NCBI GenBank assembly: GCA_002315795.1
Contig: DCIF01000113.1
Coordinates: 1 to 30,886, forward strand
Source: Bacteroidales bacterium UBA1733
GTDB taxonomy: Bacteria > Bacteroidota > Bacteroidia > Bacteroidales > UBA3663
DNA length: 30,886 nt
Reading direction: 5' to 3'
In this document: positions 14,573 to 22,775 of the stretch, one piece after another
Layout: every line of letters starts with the position of its first letter
Position numbering within the stretch: the first letter of the stretch is position 1
Notes under the pieces: model-generated
What the model saw: only the letters and a program-made list of their open reading frames with translations
The model's database searches: none
What the model was told of the DNA's origin: nothing
Translations under genes and position numbers: made by a program

Positions 14573-16930
14573 TTAGGATTTGCGGAAACGGCCACGACGA
14601 GGCTTCGCTTCGCCATCAGCAGGAGTAGCGTTCTCGGCAGTCTCCATGATAGCAACACACTCCTCGTAGGTTAGCGCATTAAGATCCTTGTTGCGTGGTA
14701 GCTTATAGTTCTTGCCACCTTTTGCCAGATAAGGTCCGAAACGGCCATTGAGCATCTGAAGGTCTTCATCCTCATCAAAGGTGCGAAGCACACGCTTTCT
14801 GTCTTCCTCACGCTTCTCCTCAATCAGGCCGATAGCCTCATCAAGAGTGATGCTGAGCGGATCAAACTGCTTAGGGATCGAAACATAGTTGCCATTATGG
14901 CGGACGTATGGACCGAACTTGCCTACACCAATGATGATATTTGCACCTTCAAACTCGCCAAGATCCTTAGGCAGATCAAAGAGCTTCAGCGCCTCTTCAA
15001 GAGTGATCGAAGCAATCTTCTGTCCCTTCTTGAGGGCAGCAAACTGAGGCTTCTCTGCTTCATCAGCCGAACCGATCTGCACGACAGGACCGAAGCGGCC
15101 AATCTTGACAGCTACGGTACGTCCAGAAGCTGGATCAGTGCCCAAAACGCGCTCGCCAGCCTTGTGATCCGCACGCTCTTCCAATGCCTCAGTCACCAGT
15201 GGGTGGAAGAGGCTGTAGAAGCTATTGATACACTGGCTCCACTGCTCCTGACCCTCGGCAATCTTATCAAACTCTCCTTCAACGGTAGCGGTGAAGTTGT
15301 ACGACATGATATCTGGGAAGTGCTCTGCCAGGAAGTCGTTGACGACGATGCCAATATCGGTTGGTACGAGCTTTCCCTTCTCGTTGGCATAGGTCTCCAA
15401 CTGTGTGCTTGAAGCGATCTTGCTATTCTTCGGATTGAGGCGAAGACGGGTAATCTGACGTTTCTCGGCAGGAGCGTCACTCTTGGCAACGTACTCGCGC
15501 GCCTGTATAGTAGAAATGGTAGGAGCATAGGTTGAAGGACGACCGATACCTAGTTCTTCCATCTTCTTAACCAGAGAAGCTTCGGTGTAACGTAAAGGAT
15601 GCTGAGTGAAACGCTGTACGGCATCAGCAGACTCCATCTGTACATTCATACCTGCCGCTAACTGAGGCAGACGTCCATCAGTAGCATTCTCATCCTGCTC
15701 GTCATCGTTACTCTCGATGTAAACCTTGAGGAAACCATCGAACTTTATTACCTCACCAGTAGCCACAAACTTCAACTCTTTCTCGCCAGATATATCGATG
15801 TCAGCTACCGTCTTCTCGATGAGAGCGTCAGACATCTGGCTGGCAATCGTACGCTTCCAGATCAGTTCATAAAGATGCTGCTCAGCTGCCGAACCCTCAA
15901 TGCTTACATTGCTCATGTAAGTTGGACGGATAGCCTCGTGAGCCTCCTGCGCACCCTTTGAATTGGTGGTGTAGTTACGCGTGTGCAGGTATTCCTTACC
16001 CATAGTAGTAAGGATCTGCTCTTTCGAAGCACCCAGACAGAGGCTTGAGAGGTTAACACTATCGGTTCTCATGTAAGTGATCAAACCAGCCTCATAAAGA
16101 CGCTGAGCTATGCTCATGGTTTGGCTTACGGTGAAATGAAGTTTACGAGCGGCTTCCTGCTGCAGGGTAGAGGTGGTGAAAGGAGGAGCTGGCTGACGGT
16201 GTAGCGGCTTTTGGTTGACTTCACTGATGGTGTACTTTGCTTGTGCTGCCTTCTGCAAGAAAACCTCGGCTTCTTCCTGTGTCTTGAATCGTTGGTTGAG
16301 TTCTGCGTTGAAGGTGATAATCTGTCCTGCGGCATCGGCCGTAGCAAAAGTTCCCACTACGCGATAGCTCTGTTCGGTCTTGAAGTTCTCAATCTCTCGC
16401 TCACGCTCCACAATCAGACGTACGGCCACCGACTGTACGCGACCAGCAGAAAGCGCTGGCTTGACTTTGCGCCAAAGGATAGGAGAGAGTTCGAAGCCCA
16501 CGATACGGTCAAGTACACGACGTGCCTGCTGAGCATTAACCAATCCCATATCAATGGTGCGAGGATTCTCAATAGCGGCAAGAATAGCTGGCTTGGTGAT
16601 CTCGTGGAATACGATACGACGCGTATTCTTAGGGTCGAGACCGAGTACTTCGCTCAGGTGCCAGCTGATGGCTTCCCCTTCACGGTCTTCATCGGAAGCT
16701 AACCAAACCATGTCGGCTTTCTTGGCAGCTTTCTTCAGGTCACTGACAAGCTCTTTTTTGTCTTCTGGAATCTCGTAAATGGGCTGAAACTGATGGTCGA
16801 GGTCGATGCTGAAATCATGACGCTTCAGGTCTCTGATGTGACCGTAACTTGAAGTCACCTTATAGTCACCTCCAAGGAATTTCTCGATGGTCTTGGCTTT
16901 GGCAGGAGACTCGACGATTACTAAATTCAT
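14573..16930 (-). CDS. topA: DNA topoisomerase I (type IA)
   Basis: Relaxes negative supercoils by transient single-strand breaks. The Toprim domain opens with VIVESPAKAKTIEKFLG and has ASDEDREGE (78-86) with the Mg-binding acidic residues. The catalytic tyrosine is Y286 in GLITYMRTDS. Domains II-IV follow to about residue 590. The C-terminal part lacks Cys4 zinc fingers and instead carries three repeats with the motif GRFGP or GKFGP (GRFGPVVQIG, GKFGPYVRHNG, GRFGPYLAKGG), the C-terminal repeat form usual in Bacteroidetes. It ends in a short basic tail (RRGRFRKS). 785 residues is a normal length. A -7 element lies 66 bases upstream, and GH3 and PIN genes follow in the same unit. Confidence 0.96.
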   Translation of the reverse strand: MNLVIVESPAKAKTIEKFLGGDYKVTSSYGHIRDLKRHDFSIDLDHQFQPIYEIPEDKKELVSDLKKAAKKADMVWLASDEDREGEAISWHLSEVLGLDPKNTRRIVFHEITKPAILAAIENPRTIDMGLVNAQQARRVLDRIVGFELSPILWRKVKPALSAGRVQSVAVRLIVEREREIENFKTEQSYRVVGTFATADAAGQIITFNAELNQRFKTQEEAEVFLQKAAQAKYTISEVNQKPLHRQPAPPFTTSTLQQEAARKLHFTVSQTMSIAQRLYEAGLITYMRTDSVNLSSLCLGASKEQILTTMGKEYLHTRNYTTNSKGAQEAHEAIRPTYMSNVSIEGSAAEQHLYELIWKRTIASQMSDALIEKTVADIDISGEKELKFVATGEVIKFDGFLKVYIESNDDEQDENATDGRLPQLAAGMNVQMESADAVQRFTQHPLRYTEASLVKKMEELGIGRPSTYAPTISTIQAREYVAKSDAPAEKRQITRLRLNPKNSKIASSTQLETYANEKGKLVPTDIGIVVNDFLAEHFPDIMSYNFTATVEGEFDKIAEGQEQWSQCINSFYSLFHPLVTEALEERADHKAGERVLGTDPASGRTVAVKIGRFGPVVQIGSADEAEKPQFAALKKGQKIASITLEEALKLFDLPKDLGEFEGANIIIGVGKFGPYVRHNGNYVSIPKQFDPLSITLDEAIGLIEEKREEDRKRVLRTFDEDEDLQMLNGRFGPYLAKGGKNYKLPRNKDLNALTYEECVAIMETAENATPADGEAKPRRGRFRKS

Positions 16931-16995
16931 ATTTGTCTTGCGGATTTATGTGTCTGCTTTATCTATTTTGGGGCAATTAACCTTTTAAGCGGCCG

Positions 16996-17028
16996 CAAAG
17001 ATAAAGAGAAAATTTGGATAATCACACA
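16996..17028 (-). promoter_or_regulatory. Putative promoter of topA
   Basis: The minus strand has TATCTTTG (complement of 16996-17003) and TGTG (complement of 17025-17028) 21 bases upstream of it. The leader to the topA ATG would be about 60 bases. The remaining AT-rich gap up to 17102 holds a weak 5-bp hairpin (AGGAG/CTCCT near 17085-17102) after the nitroreductase gene, without a T-tract. Confidence 0.65.
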
Positions 17029-17102
17029 TTTTAAATATAAATAATATATAATATGGTGTAAATTGGGGTTTTTGACAAGCCAAGGAGATAAAAACCTCCT
17101 AT

Positions 17103-17630
17103 TTACCATTTCTGCGTGTGTACCTTTCCCCACTGGAGCTTCTCCGTATCGTAAGGTTTGCGCTCTTCACCGATATGACCGATGGCCAGGATGTTGAGAA
17201 CTTCATACTCGGCAGGAATCTCCAAAATCTGGCGCACGGTATATGGAGCAGGAATCCCTTCTGCATTCTCGCGCATGCGCATTTGGCACCATACTGAACC
17301 TAATCCCAGGTCGGTGCACTGAAGCTGCATCTGGATGCTGGCAATCGAGAGATCCTCAATCCAGGTGTCCGAATCTTCCGGATTTGCTACAACAGCAATG
17401 GCCAGGGCAGCATTGGCAATCTGTGCGGTACCCATAGAGCGTGCTTCACTGAGCGCTTTGAGCTTTTCGGGTTCATCTACCACAACGAAGTGCCATGGGT
17501 TACGACGTTTGCCTGCAGGGGCCATTAATCCTGCCTCCAGTATGAGTCGTACCTGCTCAGGATCTATTGGCTCACCTGTATATTTGCGGATGCTGCGACG
17601 ATGGCGCATTAGTTCGTGAAAGTTCTCCAT
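17103..17630 (-). CDS. Nitroreductase-family FMN oxidoreductase
   Basis: A 175-residue flavoprotein of the nitroreductase superfamily, using NAD(P)H to reduce nitro compounds, quinones or unknown natural substrates. The FMN-phosphate motif RHRRSIRKYTGEPI is at the N-terminus, PAGKRRNPWHFVVVDEPEKL is the typical second FMN segment, and IASIQMQLQCTDLGLGSVW matches the conserved central helix. IGEERKPYD near the end is the usual C-terminal signature. It lacks an extra ferredoxin domain. It starts 2 bases after the stop of the 668-residue gene and is almost certainly co-transcribed with it. The true substrate cannot be told from sequence. Confidence 0.9.
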   Translation of the reverse strand: MENFHELMRHRRSIRKYTGEPIDPEQVRLILEAGLMAPAGKRRNPWHFVVVDEPEKLKALSEARSMGTAQIANAALAIAVVANPEDSDTWIEDLSIASIQMQLQCTDLGLGSVWCQMRMRENAEGIPAPYTVRQILEIPAEYEVLNILAIGHIGEERKPYDTEKLQWGKVHTQKW

Positions 17631-17632
17631 AT

Positions 17633-19639
17633 TTATTTCTTAAATGAATTCAACATATTCTGTACCGCCTCTGCGTTCTTCTTAAATTCTGGATTGCCAG
17701 TATTCTGTGCCAGATTGTTCCAGAGGTTCAAAGCCATTGAGAGGTTGCGCTGTGCTTCGCCATAACGGCGGATAGTCTTCTCGCACTGCACCTGACCGCA
17801 CTTGGTATGGATCATAGCCATATCTGCAATGAGTTGTGGATCAAGACGCATATTGTTAAGTACGCCAAACTGTCTCAGCACTTTCTCGTATGTGCCACAC
17901 TCGGCCATCAGCCCCTTGCTTTTATGCTGCATATCGCCCAGCTCAAGTGCTGCGTTGATGATAAAATGAATCACACGGCCATCGCGTGGATAAGCCTTGA
18001 AACAATCCATCGCCAGATCCATATTGCTGCGCAAGAGAATGCTCAAGTCATGTTGTGCTTTGTTCTGTTTGCGGTAGTACATTCCTAGCATGTGGTTGGT
18101 GACGCTGAGCGTGAGTCTCATAATGAGACCGTTCTGCGACATGAAACCAGGCTTGTTTTCATTCTTGGCAGTCTCTTCATCCTGATGTTTAATTACAGCC
18201 AGGTGGCGCATCTGTCGAATCTGAGCCTCGGTATAAGCCTCATAACTCTCATCGTCATGACCCAGGTGGTTCTGGAGTTCACCAATAGTCTGATAGTAGT
18301 TGCACAGACGCATCTGCAGGGCCAAATCGTTCTCCTCGTCGCGCTCAGCATTGGCATTGATACCTTCAATATAAGCATTGATGAGCGAAATAGTAGCTTC
18401 AGAATAGTTGGTAAACTGCTCCTGCAACTGCTGAGGTAACTGATAGAAGAGCTTACTGAGATCGATGTGCTGATCGATGATTCGTACCCCTAGTTCCTCT
18501 GCGCGAAGACTATCCTCCTCGGTCATTTCACCCTCCTCGTCTGCCTGCTTCTGTGCAAGGCTGGCAATCTGTGCCTGCTCTACCTTGATGATGGATTCAA
18601 AGATCAGGCTGATCGCCTTAGGTTGAGCCATCTCTTGGCAGATCTTCAGACAGAGCCAATATTGACGCACCTGTTCGTCGCTGATCGATGCGGGGTCGGC
18701 TTGCTGTAAAGGTGGCATCAGATAATTCAGTGCAGCAATGAAGACCTGCTGAGCCTGCTGCTCATGTATCTTTGCCTCTTCGTCATTCTTCTGCTGGTGG
18801 GCCTGTTGAGCCAGAATACGCTCATTCTGAGCCAAGCGAAGCTTAGCTACGCCCAGTAGCACAGTGATATCCTGTGCTCCGTTCTGAATCAATCCGGCTA
18901 CGGTTTCATGCATTTTCTCAATCACGGCATGCTGACGCACAGGTTCGGAGATGATGGCTACACAGTCGTTGAGCATGAGCAAAAGGAGCTTGCGTAGATT
19001 CACCTTCTCGCTCTGCACGAAAGGCAGGTCGAAAATACACTGCTGCACATATTCAGGACCATCCTTCAGTCCATTGCCCATAGTGAGCGTTGCCAGTCGC
19101 AGAGCTTCACCTTCGGCCTCGCTAATATATTCAGCAGCTGCGGCAGCTTCATCACCATCGAGCAACAGATGCATGGCTTGAATGCCACGTACAGGATCAC
19201 CACTATCACAGTTCTGCAACAGATGATAGCCGATGTCGCTGGCACAAGCCTTATAGTTTCCTTCACCTATGAGCTTCTGCAGCATCACGCGGATAGGAGG
19301 GAAGTTGAAGTCATAAAGCTCATTATCTTCACCAATGCTTCGTGTTACGAAAAGATTAAAGCCGAGTTCGGTGCGCAGACTTTCAAAGACCTCAGCGTTG
19401 AAGTCTTCACCAATCAGAGAAGCGAGATCCGAAGCACGCAAACCATTGACAGCGCTGATGATATAGCGGAAAGGCTCAGCCGCCTGATCCTCACCCAAGG
19501 ATGGCGCAACTATATCAATAAAAAAGTCAAATAATATCTTAGCGTCTGTTTCTGTAACGTCTTTTGTTTTTTCGCATACAGACTTTACCTTCTCAAGGAG
19601 TTCTGGCTGCAGCGAAAGCTTAAATTCTTCAATTGTCAT
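17633..19639 (-). CDS. Large helical repeat-like protein of unknown function (668 aa)
   Basis: I do not recognise this protein. It is 668 residues, acidic, without signal peptide or membrane segment, so probably cytosolic. It is rich in Ala, Gln, Leu and Glu and nearly all helical. The C-terminal third resembles TPR-like helical pairs (for example YYQTIGELQNHLGHDDESYE and KTIRRYGEAQRNLSMALNLW), where tandem helices often make protein-binding solenoids. The N-terminal region (MTIEEFKLSLQPELLEKV to about residue 120) is a separate helical block. Q-rich helices such as QAHQQKNDEEAKIHEQQAQQ could form a coiled coil. It lies 2 bases before a nitroreductase gene, and its start is 20 bases from a 10-bp-period repeat array. 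A scaffold role is only a guess. Confidence 0.8.
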   Translation of the reverse strand: MTIEEFKLSLQPELLEKVKSVCEKTKDVTETDAKILFDFFIDIVAPSLGEDQAAEPFRYIISAVNGLRASDLASLIGEDFNAEVFESLRTELGFNLFVTRSIGEDNELYDFNFPPIRVMLQKLIGEGNYKACASDIGYHLLQNCDSGDPVRGIQAMHLLLDGDEAAAAAEYISEAEGEALRLATLTMGNGLKDGPEYVQQCIFDLPFVQSEKVNLRKLLLLMLNDCVAIISEPVRQHAVIEKMHETVAGLIQNGAQDITVLLGVAKLRLAQNERILAQQAHQQKNDEEAKIHEQQAQQVFIAALNYLMPPLQQADPASISDEQVRQYWLCLKICQEMAQPKAISLIFESIIKVEQAQIASLAQKQADEEGEMTEEDSLRAEELGVRIIDQHIDLSKLFYQLPQQLQEQFTNYSEATISLINAYIEGINANAERDEENDLALQMRLCNYYQTIGELQNHLGHDDESYEAYTEAQIRQMRHLAVIKHQDEETAKNENKPGFMSQNGLIMRLTLSVTNHMLGMYYRKQNKAQHDLSILLRSNMDLAMDCFKAYPRDGRVIHFIINAALELGDMQHKSKGLMAECGTYEKVLRQFGVLNNMRLDPQLIADMAMIHTKCGQVQCEKTIRRYGEAQRNLSMALNLWNNLAQNTGNPEFKKNAEAVQNMLNSFKK

Positions 19640-19648
19640 TATTATTGG

Positions 19649-19730
19649 GGATATTAAAGGATATTAAAGGAAAATTTTGGATATGAAGGGATATTTAGGG
19701 ACATTTTGGAACATTAAGGGATATTTAAGG
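19649..19730. repeat. 10-bp-period repeat array upstream of the 668-residue gene
   Basis: Eight consecutive 10-base units, consensus ATATTAAAGG, cover 19651-19730. GG dinucleotides recur at 649, 659, 669, 679, 689, 699, 708, 719 and 729 (add 19000). Units 1 and 2 are identical, later units vary mainly in the AT part. Two more decayed units lie at 19760-19780. On the transcribed strand the units read CCTTTAATAT. The array ends within 25 bases of the ATG at 19639. Confidence 0.85.
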
Positions 19731-19802
19731 ACGATATTTATGTTATCAAAAAAACAACAGGGGAAATTAAGGGAAGATTATTTTTTAGAACCGTTACTAT
19801 AA

Positions 19803-19832
19803 AAGCCCTTATAATCCCTAATATCCCTATAT
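19803..19832. repeat. Inverted copies of the 10-bp unit just after nadE
   Basis: CCCTTATAAT, CCCTAATAT and CCCTATATT follow one another at 9-10-base spacing, in the opposite orientation to the main array. AATATCCCT (19820-19828) complements AGGGATATT at 19687-19695 and again at 19717-19725, so the two sets could pair over a span of about 100 bases. They lie just beyond the nadE stop and may serve as its transcript end. Confidence 0.65.
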
Positions 19833-19836
19833 TTAC

Positions 19837-21939
19837 TTATAATTCATCACATTCCTTCAGCCATAGCGTAGCGCATGCGTCGCTTGGCATACGCCAGTCG
19901 CCACGAGGTGAGATGCTTACAGTACCTACCTTCGGCCCGTCAGGCAAACAAGAGCGTTTAAATTGTTGCTGGAAGAAACGGCGGAAGAACGTGCGTAGCC
20001 ATTTCTTAATCGTCTCGTCGTCATAGCTGCCTTCGCGACAGTCTGCATACCTCTCGTTTTGGAAAGCTTCCTTGGCCAACATGAAAATCTTACGTGGCGA
20101 AGCACCGAAACGGAACGAGTGATAGAGGAAGAAGTCATGCAGCTCGTACGGACCCACCAGGTCTTCGGTCTTCTGAGCGATGTTGCCCTTCTCGTCGGTC
20201 GGGATAAGCTCAGGCGAAATAGGAGTGTCTATCACGTCAAACAGAATCTCCGCTGCCGTTCTCTCTTCTTCATTCGTATTGCGTCCCTTTAGTCTTTCGT
20301 CTTTTGCCTTCATCTCTAGGGCCACATATTTCACCAGATATTTCACTAGCGTCTTCGGAATAGAGGTATTGACGGCATACATCGACATGTGATCACCGTT
20401 GTAGGTACACCAGCCGAGGCAAAGCTCTGAGAGGTCACCTGTACCAATCACAATGCCGTTATATTGGTTCGAAGCATCCATCAGGATCTGGGTACGTTCA
20501 CGTGCCTGACAATTCTCATAGGTAACATCATGCACTGAAGCGTCGATGCCGAGATCCTCAAAATGTTGGTTGACTGAAGGCACGATACTGATCTCCTTGA
20601 GGGTTACGCCCAATGCTTTCATCAGGCCTATAGAGTTGTTGTAGGTGCGACCCGAAGTGCCGAATCCGGGCATCGTGATACCGATGATCCGCTTGCGGTC
20701 CCAACCCAACTTGTCAAAAGCTTGCACGGTTACAAGCAAAGCCAGTGTGCTGTCTAATCCGCCAGAGATGCCTATGACGGCCGACTGACACTTGATATGG
20801 TACAGACGGGTCACCAGTCCCTGCACCTGTATGTTGAATATCTCCGAGCAGCGCTCCTCCATATCATCGTCATTCGAAGGTACAAAAGGTCGTGGGGCAA
20901 TGTATCGCTTCAGATCGGCCGTAAAATCAGGCGCTGTGAGCTTGGTGAGCCCGATGGTATAGAAGCCATGCTGAGTAGGCTCATAGATACGACGGAACTC
21001 GCCATACACCTGCTGCTCGCTCTGCAGACCCATCTGAGGTTGCAGCTGCGTGAAGGTAGTTTGTTGGCGGCGCAGCACGTTGATCTTCTCAATGTCCACA
21101 TCGCGTACTAACAGGCTTGCTTCCAGCTTGAAACGGTCACTCTCACCCAACAGCGCGCCATTCTCGGCAATCAGACCCTTGCCGGCAAAGACAAGGTCGG
21201 TCGATGACTCACCAAAACCGGCGCTGGCATAGACGTATGCACAGACAAGTCGGCCAGATTGTGCTTGTATCATTCGGCGTAGATAGGCGTGTTTGCCCAG
21301 CACCTCGTCGCTACACGACAGATTGACGATGACGTTTGCCCCCGCTAGTGCCATACGGTTAGACGGGGGGATAGGTACCCACAGGTCTTCGCAGATCTCA
21401 ATACCTACAGTGGCACCCTCAAAGTCGAAGAGTAAATTCTGTCCGAAGAGGATGTTGTCAAAGTGCTTGTCGGCCAACGAACCTAAGCTGATCTTAGCAC
21501 CGGCAGCCACCTCAGCACCACTGGCAAACCAGCGGGCCTCATAGAACTCGGCATAGTTAGGTAGATAGATCTTAGGGACGATGCCCACGATGTTACCATC
21601 GCCCAATAGTACAGCACAGTTATAGAGGCGGTTCTGATAGGCGAGCGGACATCCCACGATGATGGCCATGTCAATACTACGTGTTGCCTCGGCCAGATGC
21701 TTCAGTGCTTCACGTGCCCCCTTGATCAGTGGTTCGTGATGAAAGAGGTCAGCACACGTATATCCGGTGATCGAAAGTTCTGGGAATACTAACAGTTGTA
21801 CCCCCTGCTCATGCGCCTCACGCATCAGCTGGATGTGCTGCTTTAGGTTATATTCTACGTCTGCCACTTTCACGGTCGGGATGGCCGTAGCTACACGCAG
21901 CAAGCCGTAGTCTTCAGTTATCTTCTTTTGTTTTGCCAT
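19837..21939 (-). CDS. nadE: Glutamine-dependent NAD+ synthetase
   Basis: Last step of NAD synthesis: deamido-NAD plus ATP and glutamine-derived ammonia gives NAD. 700 residues in two domains. The N-terminal nitrilase-type glutaminase has the Glu-Lys-Cys triad: E54 in FPELSITGY, K123 in VPKIYLPNY, and C183 in VGIEICEDLW. The C-terminal synthetase has the P-loop SGGLDS (392-397). GDLSELCLGWCTYNGDHMS is a conserved NadE stretch. I used the ATG at 21939, giving MAKQKKITEDYGLLRVA; an in-frame ATG at 21960 would add seven residues (MFLQRTI) not expected in the family, and AAAGAACA before 21939 is a plausible ribosome site. It lies 24 bases after the S4-domain gene and is probably co-transcribed. 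Confidence 0.95.
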   Translation of the reverse strand: MAKQKKITEDYGLLRVATAIPTVKVADVEYNLKQHIQLMREAHEQGVQLLVFPELSITGYTCADLFHHEPLIKGAREALKHLAEATRSIDMAIIVGCPLAYQNRLYNCAVLLGDGNIVGIVPKIYLPNYAEFYEARWFASGAEVAAGAKISLGSLADKHFDNILFGQNLLFDFEGATVGIEICEDLWVPIPPSNRMALAGANVIVNLSCSDEVLGKHAYLRRMIQAQSGRLVCAYVYASAGFGESSTDLVFAGKGLIAENGALLGESDRFKLEASLLVRDVDIEKINVLRRQQTTFTQLQPQMGLQSEQQVYGEFRRIYEPTQHGFYTIGLTKLTAPDFTADLKRYIAPRPFVPSNDDDMEERCSEIFNIQVQGLVTRLYHIKCQSAVIGISGGLDSTLALLVTVQAFDKLGWDRKRIIGITMPGFGTSGRTYNNSIGLMKALGVTLKEISIVPSVNQHFEDLGIDASVHDVTYENCQARERTQILMDASNQYNGIVIGTGDLSELCLGWCTYNGDHMSMYAVNTSIPKTLVKYLVKYVALEMKAKDERLKGRNTNEEERTAAEILFDVIDTPISPELIPTDEKGNIAQKTEDLVGPYELHDFFLYHSFRFGASPRKIFMLAKEAFQNERYADCREGSYDDETIKKWLRTFFRRFFQQQFKRSCLPDGPKVGTVSISPRGDWRMPSDACATLWLKECDEL

Positions 21940-21963
21940 GATTGTTCTTTGTAAAAACACGCA

Positions 21964-22665
21964 TTAACGCTTTTTGCGTCCTCCGGCTTTCTTTGCTCCC
22001 GGTCTCTGGTTCTTCGCCTTTGAGTTCACACCCTCCACACGACGGGTCTTCACGTTCATCAGTTTCTGTTTGTCGTTGCCGAAAACGTCGTCAAAGGTCT
22101 TAGCCTTCTTGAGTTCCTTGGTTTGCTCAACTTTCATATTAAGAGCCTTTTGAGTGGCTTGTACAGCTTCGTTCTTGGCCTGCTTGTCTGCACTCGAGTG
22201 GCCACGGGTCTTGATAGCTTGTGCCTGAACTGCCTCGTCGCGCAACTGGCTCAATGATTTCTTGCGGATGGCCATCTGCTGGCTCAGTGTCATATTCTTC
22301 CCGGTCTTGATGCTCTTGCCGCCTTTGCTGCCCTTCTTACCGTTGCGCAATAGCTTGCTCTTGGGGTTCATCTTCATGACCTCCAGACGCTCTTCTTTTA
22401 GTTGGTTATGCTCTACCCACCATGGGGTGCGCTCTGCCTGCTCTATCAGTACTTCCTTACTTATGGCATTGGCCAGTGGATTGGTAGGATCTACCTTCTG
22501 ACCATCTACAGTCACTACGTCACGTTCGGTATCAATCTGCATACCGATGCGCGCTGGGCGGCCATTGACCTCCACACGTCCGCTTTCGATGATCTCATCC
22601 ACCTCACGACGACTGCAGACGCCTGCTTCACCCAGGTATTTGTTAATTCTTTCCAGTTTTTCCAT
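21964..22665 (-). CDS. S4 RNA-binding domain protein with lysine-rich tail, no catalytic domain
   Basis: Residues 1-60 form an S4 domain like the N-terminus of RsuA/RluB/RluF pseudouridine synthases (RINKYLGEAGVCSRREVDEI then VEVNGRPARIGMQI). In those enzymes a synthase domain of about 170 residues should follow, starting near a KPxG motif. Here it is absent: after VDGQKVDP the chain turns into a low-complexity Lys/Gln/Ala region (GKKGSKGGKSIKTGKNMT) ending GAKKAGGRKKR, which probably is disordered and nucleic-acid binding. The 233-residue frame is open throughout, so it is not a frameshift remnant. It may be a stand-alone RNA or ribosome binding factor rather than an enzyme. It is first in a unit with nadE and has a -7 element 54 bases upstream. 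Confidence 0.82.
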   Translation of the reverse strand: MEKLERINKYLGEAGVCSRREVDEIIESGRVEVNGRPARIGMQIDTERDVVTVDGQKVDPTNPLANAISKEVLIEQAERTPWWVEHNQLKEERLEVMKMNPKSKLLRNGKKGSKGGKSIKTGKNMTLSQQMAIRKKSLSQLRDEAVQAQAIKTRGHSSADKQAKNEAVQATQKALNMKVEQTKELKKAKTFDDVFGNDKQKLMNVKTRRVEGVNSKAKNQRPGAKKAGGRKKR

Positions 22666-22719
22666 ATATTTATCTGTTTATTTGTCTATTTTGTGAGTGT
22701 TTTTCGTAAAAAAACGGTG

Positions 22720-22727
22720 CAAAGATA
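22720..22727 (-). promoter_or_regulatory. Putative -7 element of the S4-nadE unit
   Basis: TATCTTTG on the minus strand, 54 bases upstream of the ATG at 22665. Divergent from the element at 22750-22757. No clear -33 element. Confidence 0.55.
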
Positions 22728-22749
22728 CAAATATATTTCAAAAAAGAGT

Positions 22750-22757
22750 ATCTTTGC
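22750..22757 (+). promoter_or_regulatory. Putative -7 element of the LTA-synthase-like gene
   Basis: TATCTTTG matching TAnnTTTG, 18 bases before the ATG at 22776, giving a very short leader. No clear -33 element. Confidence 0.55.
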
Positions 22758-22775
22758 TCCGAAAATCTATACGAA

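Noticed and set aside
14897..15412. Plus-strand open frame of 171 codons
   Set aside because: Antisense shadow of topA; topA domain motifs run unbroken on the other strand.
19649..19832. CRISPR array
   Set aside because: Units are 10 bases without unique spacers, and no cas genes are near.
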